DNA from: Hericium rajendrae
Lineage: Eukaryota > Basidiomycota > Agaricomycetes > Russulales > Hericiaceae
Direction of reading: 5' to 3'
Assembly: GCA_033439255.1 (NCBI GenBank)
Contig: CM065882.1
Coordinates: 1,674,001 to 1,738,000 of the forward strand
Length of the DNA: 64,000 bases
The position numbers and the translations under genes are program-made. The notes beneath the pieces are model-generated. The model was not told the DNA's origin, did not search any database, and saw only the letters and a program-made list of their open reading frames with translations. This document shows, in pieces, positions 52,219 through 64,000 of this stretch; positions within the stretch are counted from its first letter, which is position 1; the number at the start of each line of letters is the position of its first letter.

Positions 52219-54800
52219 ATGTCTGGCGCCGAAAGCAAGTTCCCAATTGACCTCAAGAGGTACAAGAAGTGAGCTTTTTTAATATGCTTCATTCGAAGAT
52301 CACCGTTATCCACCTCCTATCTTTCTTCAGACTAGCCCTAGACCCAGCCAAGCCACAGCTCACGGATGAACAGAGATCGACGTTGAAGGATAACATTCAG
52401 CTTCTCCGTGATGCGATCGTCCTGTTTACCGCTACCGGTGCTGCTCGTGGTGTGAGCGGACATACAGGTCTGCCCTTCTTACTTCTACCACAAAACTGAA
52501 CTTAACGCTATGGTGAAGGCGGCGCTTATGATACCGTCCCCGAACTTTGTATCCTGCTCGGTTTGTTTGAGCATTCGAGCAGCTTTTACCCCATCGTCTT
52601 TGATGAAGCCGGTACGTGTTGATTTTATTACATGCCTCATAGATCAGCGCACTCTCTGCCTGGTTAAGATGCCTTTGAATGCGAGGGAAACCTTCACTTT
52701 GAACGTGTCGACAGCTCTGGGATGGGAACCACCCTCGCCGCTTCTTGCTGCATGTATATCTGCTTCTCTGCTACTTACTAATTGCATATTTCATCTATAT
52801 GCAGGCCACCGCGTCGCAACGCAATACCTGCTCGCTGCTATGAATGGGGACATACCTGTAGAACACCTGCTTCATTATCGCGCTGCAAACTCCAAACTTC
52901 CGGGTCATCCTGAGCTCGGCCTGACGCCTGGCGTTAAGTTCTCCTCTGGTCGCCTGGGACACATGTGGCCCCTTGTTAACGGGGTCGCCTTCGCCAACCG
53001 TGACAAGACGGTGTTTTGCCTCGGCTCCGATGGTTCACAGCAAGAGGGCAACGATGCTGAAGCTGCGCGTCTGGCTGTCGCTCAGCGCTTGAACGTCAAG
53101 CTTCTCATCGATGATAATGATGTCACTATCGCAGGTCATCCTTCGGAGTATCTGAAAGGCTATAATATAGCCAAGACTCTGGAAGGACATGGTCTCCAAG
53201 TGTTCACCGTTCATGGCGAGAACATTGACGAGCTCTGGACTGCTGTAGCGAAGACTGTTAACACCAATGGCCCCGCAGCGAGTTCGTATCCACATCTAAT
53301 ACTGAGGCACACAGACTGACAAGTATTTTCAGTTGTTTGCAAGCGAGTCATGGCACCAGGCATTGCTGACATCCAGGGCAGTCCCCACGGCCACGATGTT
53401 ATTCCCGTTAAAGCCGCGCTTAATTACTTCAAAGTCCGCGGCTACGCTGAAGGGCCCATCAGCGATATTTTGCTGAACATCAAGCCTACGACGGTTCCAT
53501 ACCTTTACATTGGTTCGACACATGAGAACGGTGCGAACCGTGTGGTCTTCGGTGAGGCTGTCAATCTTGTTCTCGATGGTTTCAGCAAAGAGGAAAACGC
53601 CAAAAAGGTCATGGTTATTGATAGTGCGTAGCTGTCTTTCTTGTCCATTTCAGCTTCCAAAATGTGAGTTTAGGTGATCTCGAGGGATCCACTGGATTAA
53701 AAGTCATCCACGGAAAACATCCCGAGGTTTTCGTTCCCTCCGGTATCATGGAGCGAGGCAACTTCTCTGCTGCTGCTGGCTTCGGTTTCGATGCGAACAA
53801 GTTCGGTGTTTTCTCCACTTTCTCTGCGTTCTTGGAGATGGTCGTTTCGGAGATTACAATGGCACGTCTCAATAACTGCAATGTACTTTGCCACTTTTCA
53901 CATTCCGGAGGTATGTCCGATCTTTTGCCTCCGGCCATCAATGTAATGACGTCCTGTTTAGTTGATGAGATGGCTGACAACACCTGTCACTTTGGCGTCA
54001 ACAACTTCTTTGCCGACAATGGCCTCTCTGACGTGCAGTCTTGGCTCTATTTCCCTGCGGACCCTCTGCAGATGATCGCTGTCATCAGGCGCGTGTTCTT
54101 TGAACGTGGTTTGCGCTTCGTCTTCTCGACGCGTGCCAAGGTGCCCTGGATCTTGAAGGAAGATGGCACCAAATTCTTTGGTGGAGACTACGAGTTCGTG
54201 CCTGGAAAGGACGAGGTTATCGCCGACGGAAAAGCGGGATACGTCGTGTCCTTTGGTGACATGCTGTATCGCAGCTGGGATGCCGTTCTCCGCTGTAGGC
54301 AGGAGGGTCTCGACGTTGGGCTTATCAACAAGCCAACGTTGAACCTGGTCGATGAACAGGTCAGTACAACCTCAATGTCTGATATATTTTGCTGCATCTG
54401 TCTCTTTAGGTGATCCACAAGATCGGCGCTAGCCCCTTTGTTCTTGTAGTCGAGTCCCTCAACCAGAAGACTGGCGTAAGTGTCATTTTAGATAGACATT
54501 ATTCGCATTTAATCATATTTTGGACGCAGCTCGGTTCAAAGTTCGGTACATGGCTGTTAGAGCGCCAGCTGACACCAAAGTTCGGCTACATGGGCACCAT
54601 CAAAGAGGGTCAGTCGGCGTCTGTTGAGATGTGTGTTCCTATATGCTTACCGTTCATCTAGGCTGTGGCGGTTTGCAAGAGCAAATTCCTTTCCAAGGCT
54701 TGGACCCGCAATGTATGTTTTTCGCTTCGTTCGAAAAACCGTTGTCTCAGCAATTCTTGTTTCAGCGATCATTGTCAAGATCAAGCAGCTTTCCCATTAA
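52219..54800 (+). CDS. Transketolase-family enzyme, dihydroxyacetone-synthase-like
   Basis: A thiamine-diphosphate ketol-transferase of the carbon-rearrangement type, encoded by many exons and roughly 690 residues long. The start is MSGAESKFPIDLKRYKKLAL over intron 1. Visible blocks are AARGVSGHTGGAYDTVPELC (ThDP pocket), SSGRLGHMWPLVNGVAFANR and LGSDGSQQEGNDAEAARLAV with KLLIDDNDVTI, the ThDP/Mg motif. The pyrimidine domain follows (IMERGNFSAAAGFGFDANKF, FSHSGVDEMADNTCHFGVNN), and a C-terminal domain ends GLDPQSIIVKIKQLSH. It resembles the fungal enzymes annotated as dihydroxyacetone synthase more than the housekeeping transketolase, but the substrate cannot be fixed from sequence. The C-terminus is not a PTS1, so a cytosolic location is likely. 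No disruption was seen. Confidence 0.87.
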
Positions 54801-55493
54801 TCAGTCAGGTCAAGTTCCATGAATCCATAATCAGTCGAGACGCTGTAGGATAGAGAAGTCATGTTTGTGACCATGAGCTGGTTATGGAGAAGAACTTTAT
54901 GAAGTAGAATTTGCAGCTGTAAGATAACCAAGAGCATCGGACGCCTTTGGCTTTCAGACGGGTTCCAACTGAGTGGCATGATACTGCCAGTGCCATAGAC
55001 TAGAGCAGGACTAGCAAGAATATTACGTCGTGATAAGCTCAATGAGTTTCACGCTCCGATGACACCGACAACTCGGCTGGAGGTTATCAGTGCGTGGCCC
55101 ATGAAAGCTGTTTGTCGTTCCCACGGGTCGACTTCACAGCTTATCCGCACGATAACCTTCTCAGGCCACAACCAGTCCCTTTGTCGTTTTATACTCAATT
55201 TCTCAATCTCACTCGCATATCCGGTGCATTTGGGAAAAGCAATATAGCGGAATTCCTCGTTGTTGGCATCTTGTAAGTCAGATTCAGTCAAGTCCCTGTC
55301 GATAAGTTACGGTATCGGCATGAAAATGATCCATATTCACTTTGATTACATTTACACATCTGTTGCAAAATTCTTGCTATTAATTCGTAGTCGATCTACT
55401 TTTGAAGAGAGCAGCTATATTTTTCTAGCGCTCCGATTGTATGCACACGCCTGTCTTCAGAGATGTATACTGACGCTTTTCAGGATTGTCGCA
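54801..55493. other. Intergenic
   Basis: Downstream of the transketolase-like gene and upstream of the AT-hook gene. The frame of the latter is open back to 55260, but a TTTTCAG acceptor-like site at 55,477-55,483 suggests a 5' UTR intron. No other feature was seen. Confidence 0.45.
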
Positions 55494-57437
55494 ATGGACA
55501 ACAACGCCATGCAAAGCATGACGAGCACTCTTGGCTCGCAGCAGAGCAGCCAACTACCTAACTCTGAACCTGCGCCCCCGCAGCAATCCACGCAGGAAGG
55601 TGCCAGCGTTGCGAACACCGCAAGCGCCGGACCTCCTCCTGCCACTCCACCAGTGAAGCGTGGCCCCGGGAGACCCAAAGGCAGCGGTGTAAAGGCCAAG
55701 TTCATTGACCCCAATGCGCCTGTTGTGCCGAAGCGTCCTGTTGGCCGTCCTAGAAAGGATGGTTTACCAGCTGGTTCGGTGCCTCGGCAGCCCCCGTCAT
55801 CCACGCGCAAGCGCAAGATTGCAGCACCTGGGACGTTCGCGGCTTCGGGGGATAGTCCACAACAGCTCCAAATGGCATCCGCGAGCGCGCCACCTTATAT
55901 GGTGAGAACTGTCAATGTCTTGTTTTCAAAAGTTAATTGTTGCATATTATCAGAGTGTCCCTCCGTACAATTATCAGTACCGTCGACGTCCAATCAGATA
56001 TGGCCTGTTTCGACTGGATACAGCACGCTGTCCGCTGCTCTGCAATCGGAACCGCCGCCTCCGCGAACAGAATCCTTGGGTCCATCGGCCACGCGCGCGA
56101 CGACCATTGACCCCAGTCTTGCTCAAGACGACCAATGGGCTGAACTCCTCCACATCGACGCCAATGCTCTAGTTCAGCAACTTGTCACCGCACTTCAGAC
56201 ACCCACTCCGATCTCGCGTGCTGGATTGTCGGTGGAGGACGCCTTCAAATTCCATATGTCCACTCTAACCCCAAAGCCGGGCACCCAAAGTATTCCGTCG
56301 CTGTATTCGATTTTGAAAACATTCTGGCTCCCAACGTCGCCCGCATATTTTGCTTTAACATCGTCCTCATCGACAACCCCGACGCCCCCTGAACATCGTT
56401 TTATGTATTGGGACCCGCAGCCCCTCGTTTTCAACGGCATCGCCTGCCCCTTTTGCACTACACCCCTTCTGAACAAAGGTTGCATCAAAACTGGGCCCAT
56501 CAAGATATATGATCTAGGGAAACCTTTCTTCATCATTGGCTGCCAGTATGTGTGCCAAAGCCCCCCATGCAAGGCGGCAACACAGTCGACGGAAGGTCGA
56601 AGTTTCGCAAGTACAGATCGTGTTATCTTGCGTTCCCTGCCGCCAATTCTGCAGGAGGAGCTTTCTGCTGTTATGCTGAATAGCCCTCTTGAGAATGGGA
56701 ATCCATGGAATTGGCATGCGATGGGTGTGTCGACTGCCCTCTGGTCCTTAGTAAAAGGACTGCTTTCCGCCGGGTTGGGAAGGGACGCCTCTCTGCAAAT
56801 AATCCGTGGCACCCAGATCACTTTACTTCCTCCAGTATACCAAAAAGTTGAAGAGGAGAGCCATGCCGAACAGCGTCCAGAAGAAAACATGGAAGATGGT
56901 GACAATTCGCAAGAGGTGGACACCCATGGCCCCGAGACAGACGTGCGTTCCCGAGTTTCCTCTCTTTCTGATGATTCTGAGCTGTATGCGGTATCGTAGA
57001 CAACCTCTGCTGCGTATACAGATGCGTGGAAAGCCCATAGTGCCGTCGGAGCCGTAACTGACGAAGCGCAGGAGCAACAAGCCGAAGTTCAGAGCTCCCC
57101 CGCCCCGGCATCCATGCCAATACCAAGCAATCTGCCGATTCCATACGGGTATGCAGTCGCCCATTATTTGCCTTATCCCTACGGTCCGTATCCGACTTTC
57201 CACCAGGCTCCAGAGGCCGGCGGCTCCGGCAGTGCGTCCTTGAAACGCCCTGGCGAACCATTATCAGGAGAACAGAGCAAACGCATACGGCACTGCGTGA
57301 AGTGTGGCTCCAAAGAATGCAAAGGCAAAGGGGGCCGCGGTTTTTGCACGAATGCGTGTCAGGATTGCGGGAAACCAGAGTGCAAGGGAAGAAATAGCAA
57401 GAGGCCAGACAAGACGTGTGTTGATGCTTGGTCCTGA
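55494..57437 (+). CDS. AT-hook and cysteine-rich (DUF6729-like) protein
   Basis: Four exons (55494-55901, 55954-55976, 56024-56942, 57000-57437) give 595 residues. Exon 2 is only 23 nt; including it restores the frame exactly (APPYM|SVPPYNY|HTLSAALQ). The N-terminus has two AT-hooks, KRGPGRPKGSG and KRPVGRPRKDG. The middle contains YWDPQPLVFNGIACPFCTTP, FFIIGCQYVCQSPPCKA and SFASTDRVILRSLPP. This recalls the DUF6729 module often seen near zinc-finger or transposase-related proteins of agarics; that assignment is from memory and tentative. The C-terminus is a Cys cluster, CVKCGSKECKGKGGRGFC followed by CQDCGKPECKGRN. A nuclear DNA-binding role is likely. Confidence 0.75.
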
Positions 57438-58143
57438 AGGCAGTTACAGAGATTAATGGTGGTCAACTGTGATTTGCGTTCCATCATTACACTCTTCTTG
57501 AAGACGCCACTCGACGATGAAGGATACTTATGATTCTTTTATATCAAATACTGCGAGACGGAACATGTCACTGTTAAGTTTTCGTCTTGTGCTGTAGGAT
57601 ATGCTTGTGCTCGCGTTATTTTTTTGTCATACTGCAGTGCAATAACAGTCTGAAATCTGATTGCTTTAGCCCTACAAATGTACAATGCACAATGTAGAAG
57701 TTTTCGGAAATGCCTCATAGTTGTCAGAATACTAATTACCAATACTAATTGTTTGCCCAGAATTTATCGAAAATCTTGTCATATTATCCAAACTGCAAGT
57801 CAAATCCGAGCCGTAATCTGAACAAGTCATCCCGCGATCGATAAGTATCGGGTGAGGCTTGTTCGGATTTCCGACGTACTTACGACAAGCATACTTACGC
57901 CGACGAGTAATCCATGTTTGAGGCCTTGAGGCCGCGAAGGCGAGCATTTCATCAGACGGGAATCGGGACTTTGTCAGAACGCTCTACACGTTTCGAGGCT
58001 CTTTGCCTCGAGGAGCCTCTGCGTCCGCGTGTCTGTTATTATTTCAATCACAACCGCATTCTCCTCTCCGACACCCTTCACTTCTCCGCATTGTACTCGC
58101 CATATAAAGCGCCAAAAGTGATATTGCAACAGAGCTAGGCGAG
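57438..58143. promoter_or_regulatory. Intergenic with promoter of the next gene
   Basis: A TATAAA at 58103-58108 lies about 35 bp before the ATG at 58144. The rest is AT-rich with no recognised feature. Confidence 0.4.
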
Positions 58144-59736
58144 ATGTCGTCTTGGGTTGAATACCCCGCGGACTACTCGCAGCATCCTTCCTACGATCCA
58201 TCCTCTGTCCCTCCCGCCGAAGCTACTGATGGAACTGTTTTCCCTCCCAGGACATCTGCCTCTCATTCGTACTATGGTTCACGTCGTAGTTTCACCAACA
58301 GCCGTCACGATGCTGCGCCCAATCGACCAATACCTCCGCCTCCACCCATAGCGCCGATAGCTGGCATACCCACGCCCGCGCCGGGCGTTCGGGGGCCGTC
58401 TGATATCGACCATGATGCAGAATGGATGACAGTGTATCCTGGTTTTGATGACCCGCAGGCTACGGATTTCGAACAGTACGGCAGTCCGGAGAACAGACCA
58501 AGAGGTGGCAAGACTCGATTTGTGGGCGGTTTTGTGGCTGGTCTGAGGAGGCTGCCGAGAGCGATGGCTCGAAATTTCCTTCAAGATCGCCAGGACCGCA
58601 GACCACCTCCCTCTGGCTTTGGGCCCCAACCGGAACAAGGTGCCATGGACCTGCCTGACATGGAGTATATGGAGTCATCAGCGGAAATCGCTCCCCCATA
58701 CGATTCTCCAGGACAGACCATAGAACCTGAGAGCGTCCACTATGTTGAAGGTGTTGAGATGCCGGAAGCCCAGCATCTATCAATCCATGCCAGTCCTTCT
58801 CCTCGCGCTACACTTCGTTCACCACGCCATTCGACCGGGTTTCCATCACATCATAGCTCTCCGCCTCGGACTGTGCGCAACCCTGATCCTTCCCGATCGC
58901 GTTCGTCAGGGGAGACTGTCTCGGGTCACGCACCACCATCCCATGCGGGGACTAACCCAGCTTCTCCACATCCCGAGGGCGATATACCTCTTCGTGCTCA
59001 GCATAACGTCACAATTCAGAGTCCCGAGTTTGTCGAGCCAAAGCTGGGTCCAGATTATCAACGCATGACATCGCCTGTACGGGCTCCTTCCGAGGCATCT
59101 TTTCCGTCTCAGCTTGCACGCGTGCAGCAGTTTTTCAAGGACCTGAGAGATTTGCCCTGGATATCAAATCACATCACCGTTGATTATATCCCAGCAGAGA
59201 CCTCTCGGTCACGTTATCGAGCCCGACATCCACCTGGACCGTGGTACACCCCGAGGCATAGAAATCTCGACCTTCTTGCTGGCGGCTCTAGCACACGTTT
59301 CCTCGCAGCAGCCTCGGGCCAGTCTTTGCCATCGCATCCGATTCATGCCTCGAGCGCAACCCTCGCTCAGCAGCCAAGCCATGGACATGGTTCTGCTGAG
59401 GCCCTATACGGGCCTCCACAGCAGCCAGCTTCCTACGGGCAAGGCATATATGCATATCCGGTGCCCCCCATCTTTGTATCTCCTCAGCCAGTATTCTTAT
59501 ACACCGCTCCATCACAGCATATTGCTTCTCCTCGAGGAAATCCGGAGAATATCAATGCACCCCCTCAGGCAACGAACCAGGCAAACCCGGAGATGCAGCA
59601 ACCTGGGTATGGTCCGCCCGGTGGTATGTATCAGTACATGGTTGCTGTTCCGCCACCGCCGTTTGTGCAGTCTCCAGAATTTGCACATGGGCCACCACCT
59701 CACGCTTATCATCCTCAATATCCTGTACGGATGTAA
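58144..59736 (+). CDS. Hypothetical Pro/Ser-rich protein, intronless
   Basis: A single uninterrupted frame of 530 residues, MSSWVEYPADYSQHPSYDPS to YHPQYPVRM, with the stop at 59734-59736. Nearly the whole chain is low-complexity Pro/Ser/His/Tyr and predicted disordered. Two short conserved-looking segments stand out: GKTRFVGGFVAGLRRLPRAM then ARNFLQDR (residues about 120-147), and VQQFFKDLRDLPWISNHITV at about 330. The second could be a short helix-turn binding motif. No domain was recognised. The absence of introns is unusual beside its intron-rich neighbours. Coding status is supported by length and codon-like composition. Confidence 0.75.
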   Translation: MSSWVEYPADYSQHPSYDPSSVPPAEATDGTVFPPRTSASHSYYGSRRSFTNSRHDAAPNRPIPPPPPIAPIAGIPTPAPGVRGPSDIDHDAEWMTVYPGFDDPQATDFEQYGSPENRPRGGKTRFVGGFVAGLRRLPRAMARNFLQDRQDRRPPPSGFGPQPEQGAMDLPDMEYMESSAEIAPPYDSPGQTIEPESVHYVEGVEMPEAQHLSIHASPSPRATLRSPRHSTGFPSHHSSPPRTVRNPDPSRSRSSGETVSGHAPPSHAGTNPASPHPEGDIPLRAQHNVTIQSPEFVEPKLGPDYQRMTSPVRAPSEASFPSQLARVQQFFKDLRDLPWISNHITVDYIPAETSRSRYRARHPPGPWYTPRHRNLDLLAGGSSTRFLAAASGQSLPSHPIHASSATLAQQPSHGHGSAEALYGPPQQPASYGQGIYAYPVPPIFVSPQPVFLYTAPSQHIASPRGNPENINAPPQATNQANPEMQQPGYGPPGGMYQYMVAVPPPPFVQSPEFAHGPPPHAYHPQYPVRM

Positions 59737-60332
59737 TTGATAATTCAGAGCGGTATATGAACAGGTGTCTTGTTAAGTACTTATATATTCTCGTTGACTG
59801 TCTAGGTAATAGGCTTCGTACCTTTCGTTATTGCTCTGTCACTGTGCTTAACTTATTCCCTGCATTCTGATATCTCTTACTACTCTGTGTTCTGCGATGA
59901 TGACTTGGACAGCACCTATGGATATGTACAATTATAAGATTTAGCGTTCCGAGTACGATGCCTATGACAATTTTTTAGAGTTCGGCTATTGTTACGTACT
60001 CTCAGAAGATCGCGATTTGGCTTACAGAAAAGTAGATCTATGATGCCGTTGGGATTAACTAGATCTTCGTTTGGAATTGCGAGTAATTTTGAGCCTGTTT
60101 GAGATCAAGTTTGTTGTCGAGCTTGTGCTGAACCTTGCAATGCAGGTCAAATATTGCAGGTCTTCACATATGATGTCATATGGAGGCGGAAGCAATATTT
60201 ACCTCGTGTGTGAACATAATCAAGATTCATTCGGCACAATCCGACGAAACATCCATGTATATAAGGTAATCGACGTAATTCGCGAGCCTTGCCCTTCGAC
60301 ATCCTGCCTTCGGTCTTAAAGTCGAATTCGCC
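59737..60332. other. Intergenic
   Basis: Upstream of the beta-tubulin gene. An imperfect repeat CAAATATTGCAGGTC/CACATATGATGTCATATG occurs at about 60,150-60,182. Nothing else was recognised. Confidence 0.4.
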
Positions 60333-63000
60333 ATGCCTCGTGAAATCATAAACGTCCAGGTGCGTTGTGTATTTCTATCGTAATGTGCTAAGCTGAGTAC
60401 GGCGCTTTCTCAGGTTGGCCAGGTCAGTACACGCGCCTAACACGCGTCATGTTCATATTGGAGGTTCATGGGTTAACCATGTTAACGATATTCATTAGGC
60501 TGGCAACCAATGTGGGGAGAACTTCTGGAAGATGCTTCTTGCCGAGCACGGGCTTGATCATGATGGGGTATGAGTGCTGCTGCTAGATGCTCTCCGATGC
60601 GTGTATTGACGGTGCTTTCTCTAAAGGTATATCATGGCACAGACCCGTTGCAGCTGGAGCGAGTAAGCGTAAATTCTACAACCTCCAGGTGCATGATGAT
60701 CTCAGAACAAATTAGGTTGCAACATACTTTTCGGAGGTTGAGTATGCCGGGAGGGCCACGAAGTACGTGCCCCGAAGCGTCCAGGTTGACCTAGAATCCA
60801 AAGTTTGCAACCATGTCCGTGGCTTTGCATCTACGGTATATCCTGCTTGCTGATACGTTCGCTGACAGCTTCGCTCAGGCCCTTTAGGACACTTGTTCCG
60901 CCCTGATACGTTTATCACTGGAGATTCAGGAGCAGGGAACAATTGGGCAAAGGGCTGTAGGTCCTTTTCACTGCACATTTTCAATATCTCTGATGTTATC
61001 TCATCGTCCGCGCGCTCTAGACTACACTGAAGGTACGTTCATGGCTGGTTTCTTCTGTCAGTAAGTGCTTATATGTCCGTAGGTGCTGAACTTGTCGACG
61101 CCATAACGGTCAGTACAATTTAGAGATTAACCACCAATATTGCAAGCTAATAGTGTAATCCCGCTACAGGAAACACTCCGCAAGCAAAGTGAAGCGTGTG
61201 ATGCACTTCAAGGGTTTCAATTGATCCATTCACTTGGTGGCGGTACTGGTGCGGGGTTGGGATCGTTGTTGCTGTCAAAGATCCGCGAGGTATGTTACAC
61301 CGTCCTCCAACTATATCAGATCGAATATTCATAAGTCAGCAGGAATATCCTGATAGGATGCTGTCTACGTTTTCTATCCTTCCTTCACCGAAGGTAGGCA
61401 TATTTATTCGACTATAACGAATGTACCGAATGACTTTGTCTGAGTAATTAGGTATCAGAGACCATAGTTGAGGTACGGGTGGTCATTCTATGTGCGAAAT
61501 GCGCGATCTGAACATTACGTTCCAGCCGTATAATGCTCTTCTCTCTGTCCATCAACTGGTGGAGAACAGCGATCTCACTATCTGCATCGACAACGAGGCT
61601 TTGTAAGTTCTGATCCTCATAGACCGAGTTTAGGAACGTGTTCATCATCCGCCAGATACGACATCACAGCTCGAACCCTCAAAGTCAAAAGTCCTTCATT
61701 TGATGATCTCAATTTCGTAAGTAGGATGTGTTGAGTCTGGTGATCTTCTCATCATTCATGCGCATGGTAGCTTGTGTCGCAAGTCATGTGCGGAACAAGT
61801 ACTAGCTTGCGTTTCCCTGGACAATTGAACGGGTAGGTACATTATTTCATCGAGGTATCTTGGACTAAAAAGTCTTCCAGGGACATGCGCAAACTGGCGC
61901 TGAATCTGGTCCCGTTCCCTCGGGTAAGTTCGTTTTCGCAGATCCAGTTCCTGTGCTTATTGCCGTCTACAGCTCCATTTCTTGATGCCAAGTTACGCGC
62001 CTTTCCGTGACCCAAAGGCTCAATCATTCTATGGTACTTCCGTACCTGAATTGACTAGCGCGTAAGTGTTAGTGATGTCACCAGGTTTTCCCTTTAACCA
62101 TGATATGTAGACTGTTCGACCGTCGCAACCTTCTTGTTGCGTGTGATCCAAGATTTGGGTTTGCATAATTTCCATGTTCTCATATCAAAGCTGCTTATGC
62201 ATTTTGCTTGTGGCAGTCGATACCTAACAGCGGCAACAATCTTCCGCGGACAAATTTCTTCACGTGAAGTCCGTTCAGTGTAACTCATCATAAGCAGTAC
62301 ATTTAGCTGACCGGTTCATTGTTTTTGCAGGCTGAAGTAGGTTTATACTTGAGATAGACAACGCTTACGGAAACTCACCGTCAAACAGTACACTGTACTG
62401 GACCTCCAGAAAAAGAACTCCCATCTCTTTGTGGAGTGAGGATCTACTGACTGTTTCGTTTTCCTGTCTTTATGACTAATTTTATTTGAACACAGTTGGA
62501 TTCCAGACAATGTCTCTGTGACACTCTGTTCTGTACCTCCTGTTGGTCAGAAACAGGCCGCAACCTGCCTTGCGAACTCGACGTCAATCCAAGAACTATT
62601 CAAGCGTAGTCTCAATCAGGTGCGTCATGTCAGCATGTATTAAGGGCCATTCAATGACATGTCTCGACGTTCCAAGTTCGAGCTTATGTTCAAACGCCGA
62701 GCTTTCTTACATTGGTACACTGGCGAAGGCATGGATATCATGGAATTTTCCGAGGCAGAAAGCAACACTCAAGACTTGATGTACGTTTATTGTGAATCAC
62801 AAATTGTGCTCGCTGACGATAAATATTTAGTGCTGAGTACCAGCAGGTAAAGTCATCTAACATACTCCAGTTCTTACTTTTCTCACTTTTCTTTGCAGTA
62901 TCAAGAAGCCTCTGTTGATGCAGAGGATTTCGAAGTCGAAGCAGAGTATGAAGATGAGCTGCCGGAAGATGAGGTTGCAGATGAGATGCTTTCTCAATAA
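60333..63000 (+). CDS. Divergent beta-tubulin
   Basis: About 20 small exons with introns of about 40-80 nt join into a beta-tubulin. Beta signatures are [31 protein letters not shown], the GTP loop [60 protein letters not shown] and [20 protein letters not shown]. The acidic tail ends [14 protein letters not shown]. Oddities: the N-terminus is [12 protein letters not shown] instead of MREI, so the tetrapeptide used for tubulin mRNA autoregulation is broken by a Pro. About ten extra residues occur near 60,810-60,890 ([10 protein letters not shown]). The loop reads FITGDSG rather than FVFGQSG. The frame can be kept open throughout with consensus splice sites. Probably a second, specialised or decaying paralog. 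Confidence 0.85.
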
Positions 63001-64000
63001 CGAGCATTTTCAAAGCCATTCCCGAACCCTTCTTCGCGTCTGGATTAACTTTACTGCCATTTAATCATGAGCTCTCACGACGAAATATATCACTCTTTTT
63101 GTGTTACTTTTGCTCATCCATCTATCTTGCAGTTCGCGTTCCCTACTTATCATATGGTAATTCGATAACCTGTCCTTCATTCCTGTCTTCGCATAAATGA
63201 AGTGCCTGTCTCTTCCCCGATATAACATATCTTTAGACTGGTGCTAGTTGATGGGTGCTAGTGAGGTGAGTAATACCCATGACTTGCCTCGATTTCTTAT
63301 CCGCCTTATCTTTTCACCGGCGGCGTCCAGTGCTCAGTTGACTACGTTGATTCATTATAATAATTGAAGCAGGTTTTATATTGTCACAATGTCAATACCT
63401 GCTTGACTGTGTTCCCTTGAAGATATTCCGGTCCAACTCGGCACTCCGTTTGCACATCGGGTTGCGGATAATGTTCGGTAGAATGGGCTTTAGAACAGAT
63501 CTGGCATGCCGCATGCAAAGTAGTATCATACCAAGATTTACCAAGACCCTACACGTGAGGTATGTTGTCAAATGAACATCTTTACGGGTTGCCGGTCATG
63601 GACGTTGACCGTGCAGGTGACTACGTCGAACAGTTCCAGGCATATACTCACATCCTAGGATCTCAATACCGTAGCTGGACCACCACTCAAAGAGCTGATG
63701 CACAATTCGTATCACCAAATCGCACGTCCCTGGTAGGCGATGAGTCAGCATCTGGAGGCATCCTGAGGCCTTCAAGATTGTCGAAAGGCACCCTCCACAA
63801 CGGTGCGTTAGAGATCATGGCCAGGTTCAGACCTAAATAGCTGCCACGTTTATCTCCCATGTGACCCTACTGTCGAGTAAGGCCTCGGACCGAATGATGC
63901 TTACAGCTTGACCCCTTTTCACACACGGCCTGGAAGCAGGATGAGTATTTATACCCCCGAGAATCGACCGCCTTCAACTACAACGCACTTATTCCCCTCA
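63001..64000. other. 3' flank and terminal region
   Basis: No gene recognised. A 92-codon plus frame at 63562-63840 and a 64-codon frame at 63381-63575 have no family features and could at most be exons of a gene continuing past the window. Confidence 0.4.

Noticed and set aside
60333-60375. Gamma-tubulin, because the N-terminus is MPREI as in gamma-tubulin
   Set aside because: Internal blocks ([33 protein letters not shown], acidic tail) are beta-type.
1-64000. tRNA or rRNA genes
   Set aside because: None was recognised while reading; a tRNAscan-SE run would be needed to exclude short or intron-containing tRNAs.

Overview
This window is nuclear DNA of a filamentous basidiomycete, most likely a wood- or litter-decaying agaricomycete. 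The reasons are the many introns of about 48-60 nt with GT/AG ends, two AA14-type lytic polysaccharide monooxygenases, a DUF6535 membrane protein (a family known to me mainly from Agaricomycetes), a one-polypeptide fungal urease, SPT2, and abundant LTR and TIR transposons. No prokaryotic, organellar, rRNA or tRNA gene was recognised.

The left quarter (1 to about 17,450) is a nested transposon pile. The oldest layer is a decayed Ty3/gypsy element on the minus strand. Its 5' LTR/leader lies at about 15,880-15,239, gag at 9,421-7,630, and protease plus the start of reverse transcriptase at 1,597-1, where it runs out of the window. About 6 kb of AT-rich material splits this element inside its gag zinc knuckle. 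The insert holds an 833-bp Tc1/mariner-like TIR element, diverged tandem repeats and a ~2.15-kb imperfect palindrome. A second, very young insertion, a complete Ty1/copia element (9,422-15,238, 463-bp LTRs with one mismatch, CAAAC target duplication), sits in the 5' part of the gypsy element. Its single long gag-pol frame is open, but the RT catalytic YVDD reads YVND. A 581-bp foldback element closes the pile.

The middle is ordinary gene space: a Rho-family GTPase with a displaced CAAX box (+), a Git1-like MFS permease (-), a CPSF6-like RNA-binding protein (+), SPT2 (-), a DHA1-type MFS exporter (-), urease (-), AA14 copy 1 (+), a DUF4112 protein (+), a disordered hypothetical protein (-), a decayed gene relic, a C2H2 zinc-finger protein (-), AA14 copy 2 (+) and a DUF6535 protein with a one-base frameshift (-).

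The right part holds a 1,368-bp CACTG-ended TIR element, a transketolase/dihydroxyacetone-synthase-like enzyme (+), an AT-hook plus cysteine-rich protein (+), a proline-rich disordered protein (+) and a highly divergent, intron-rich beta-tubulin (+).

The genes do not form an obvious pathway cluster. The closest functional pairing is the two AA14 enzymes, about 7 kb apart on the same strand, whose mature proteins place the copper ligands at H1/H98/Y175 and H1/H99/Y176. All exon structures were read by eye from GT/AG sites and frame continuity. No search was run.
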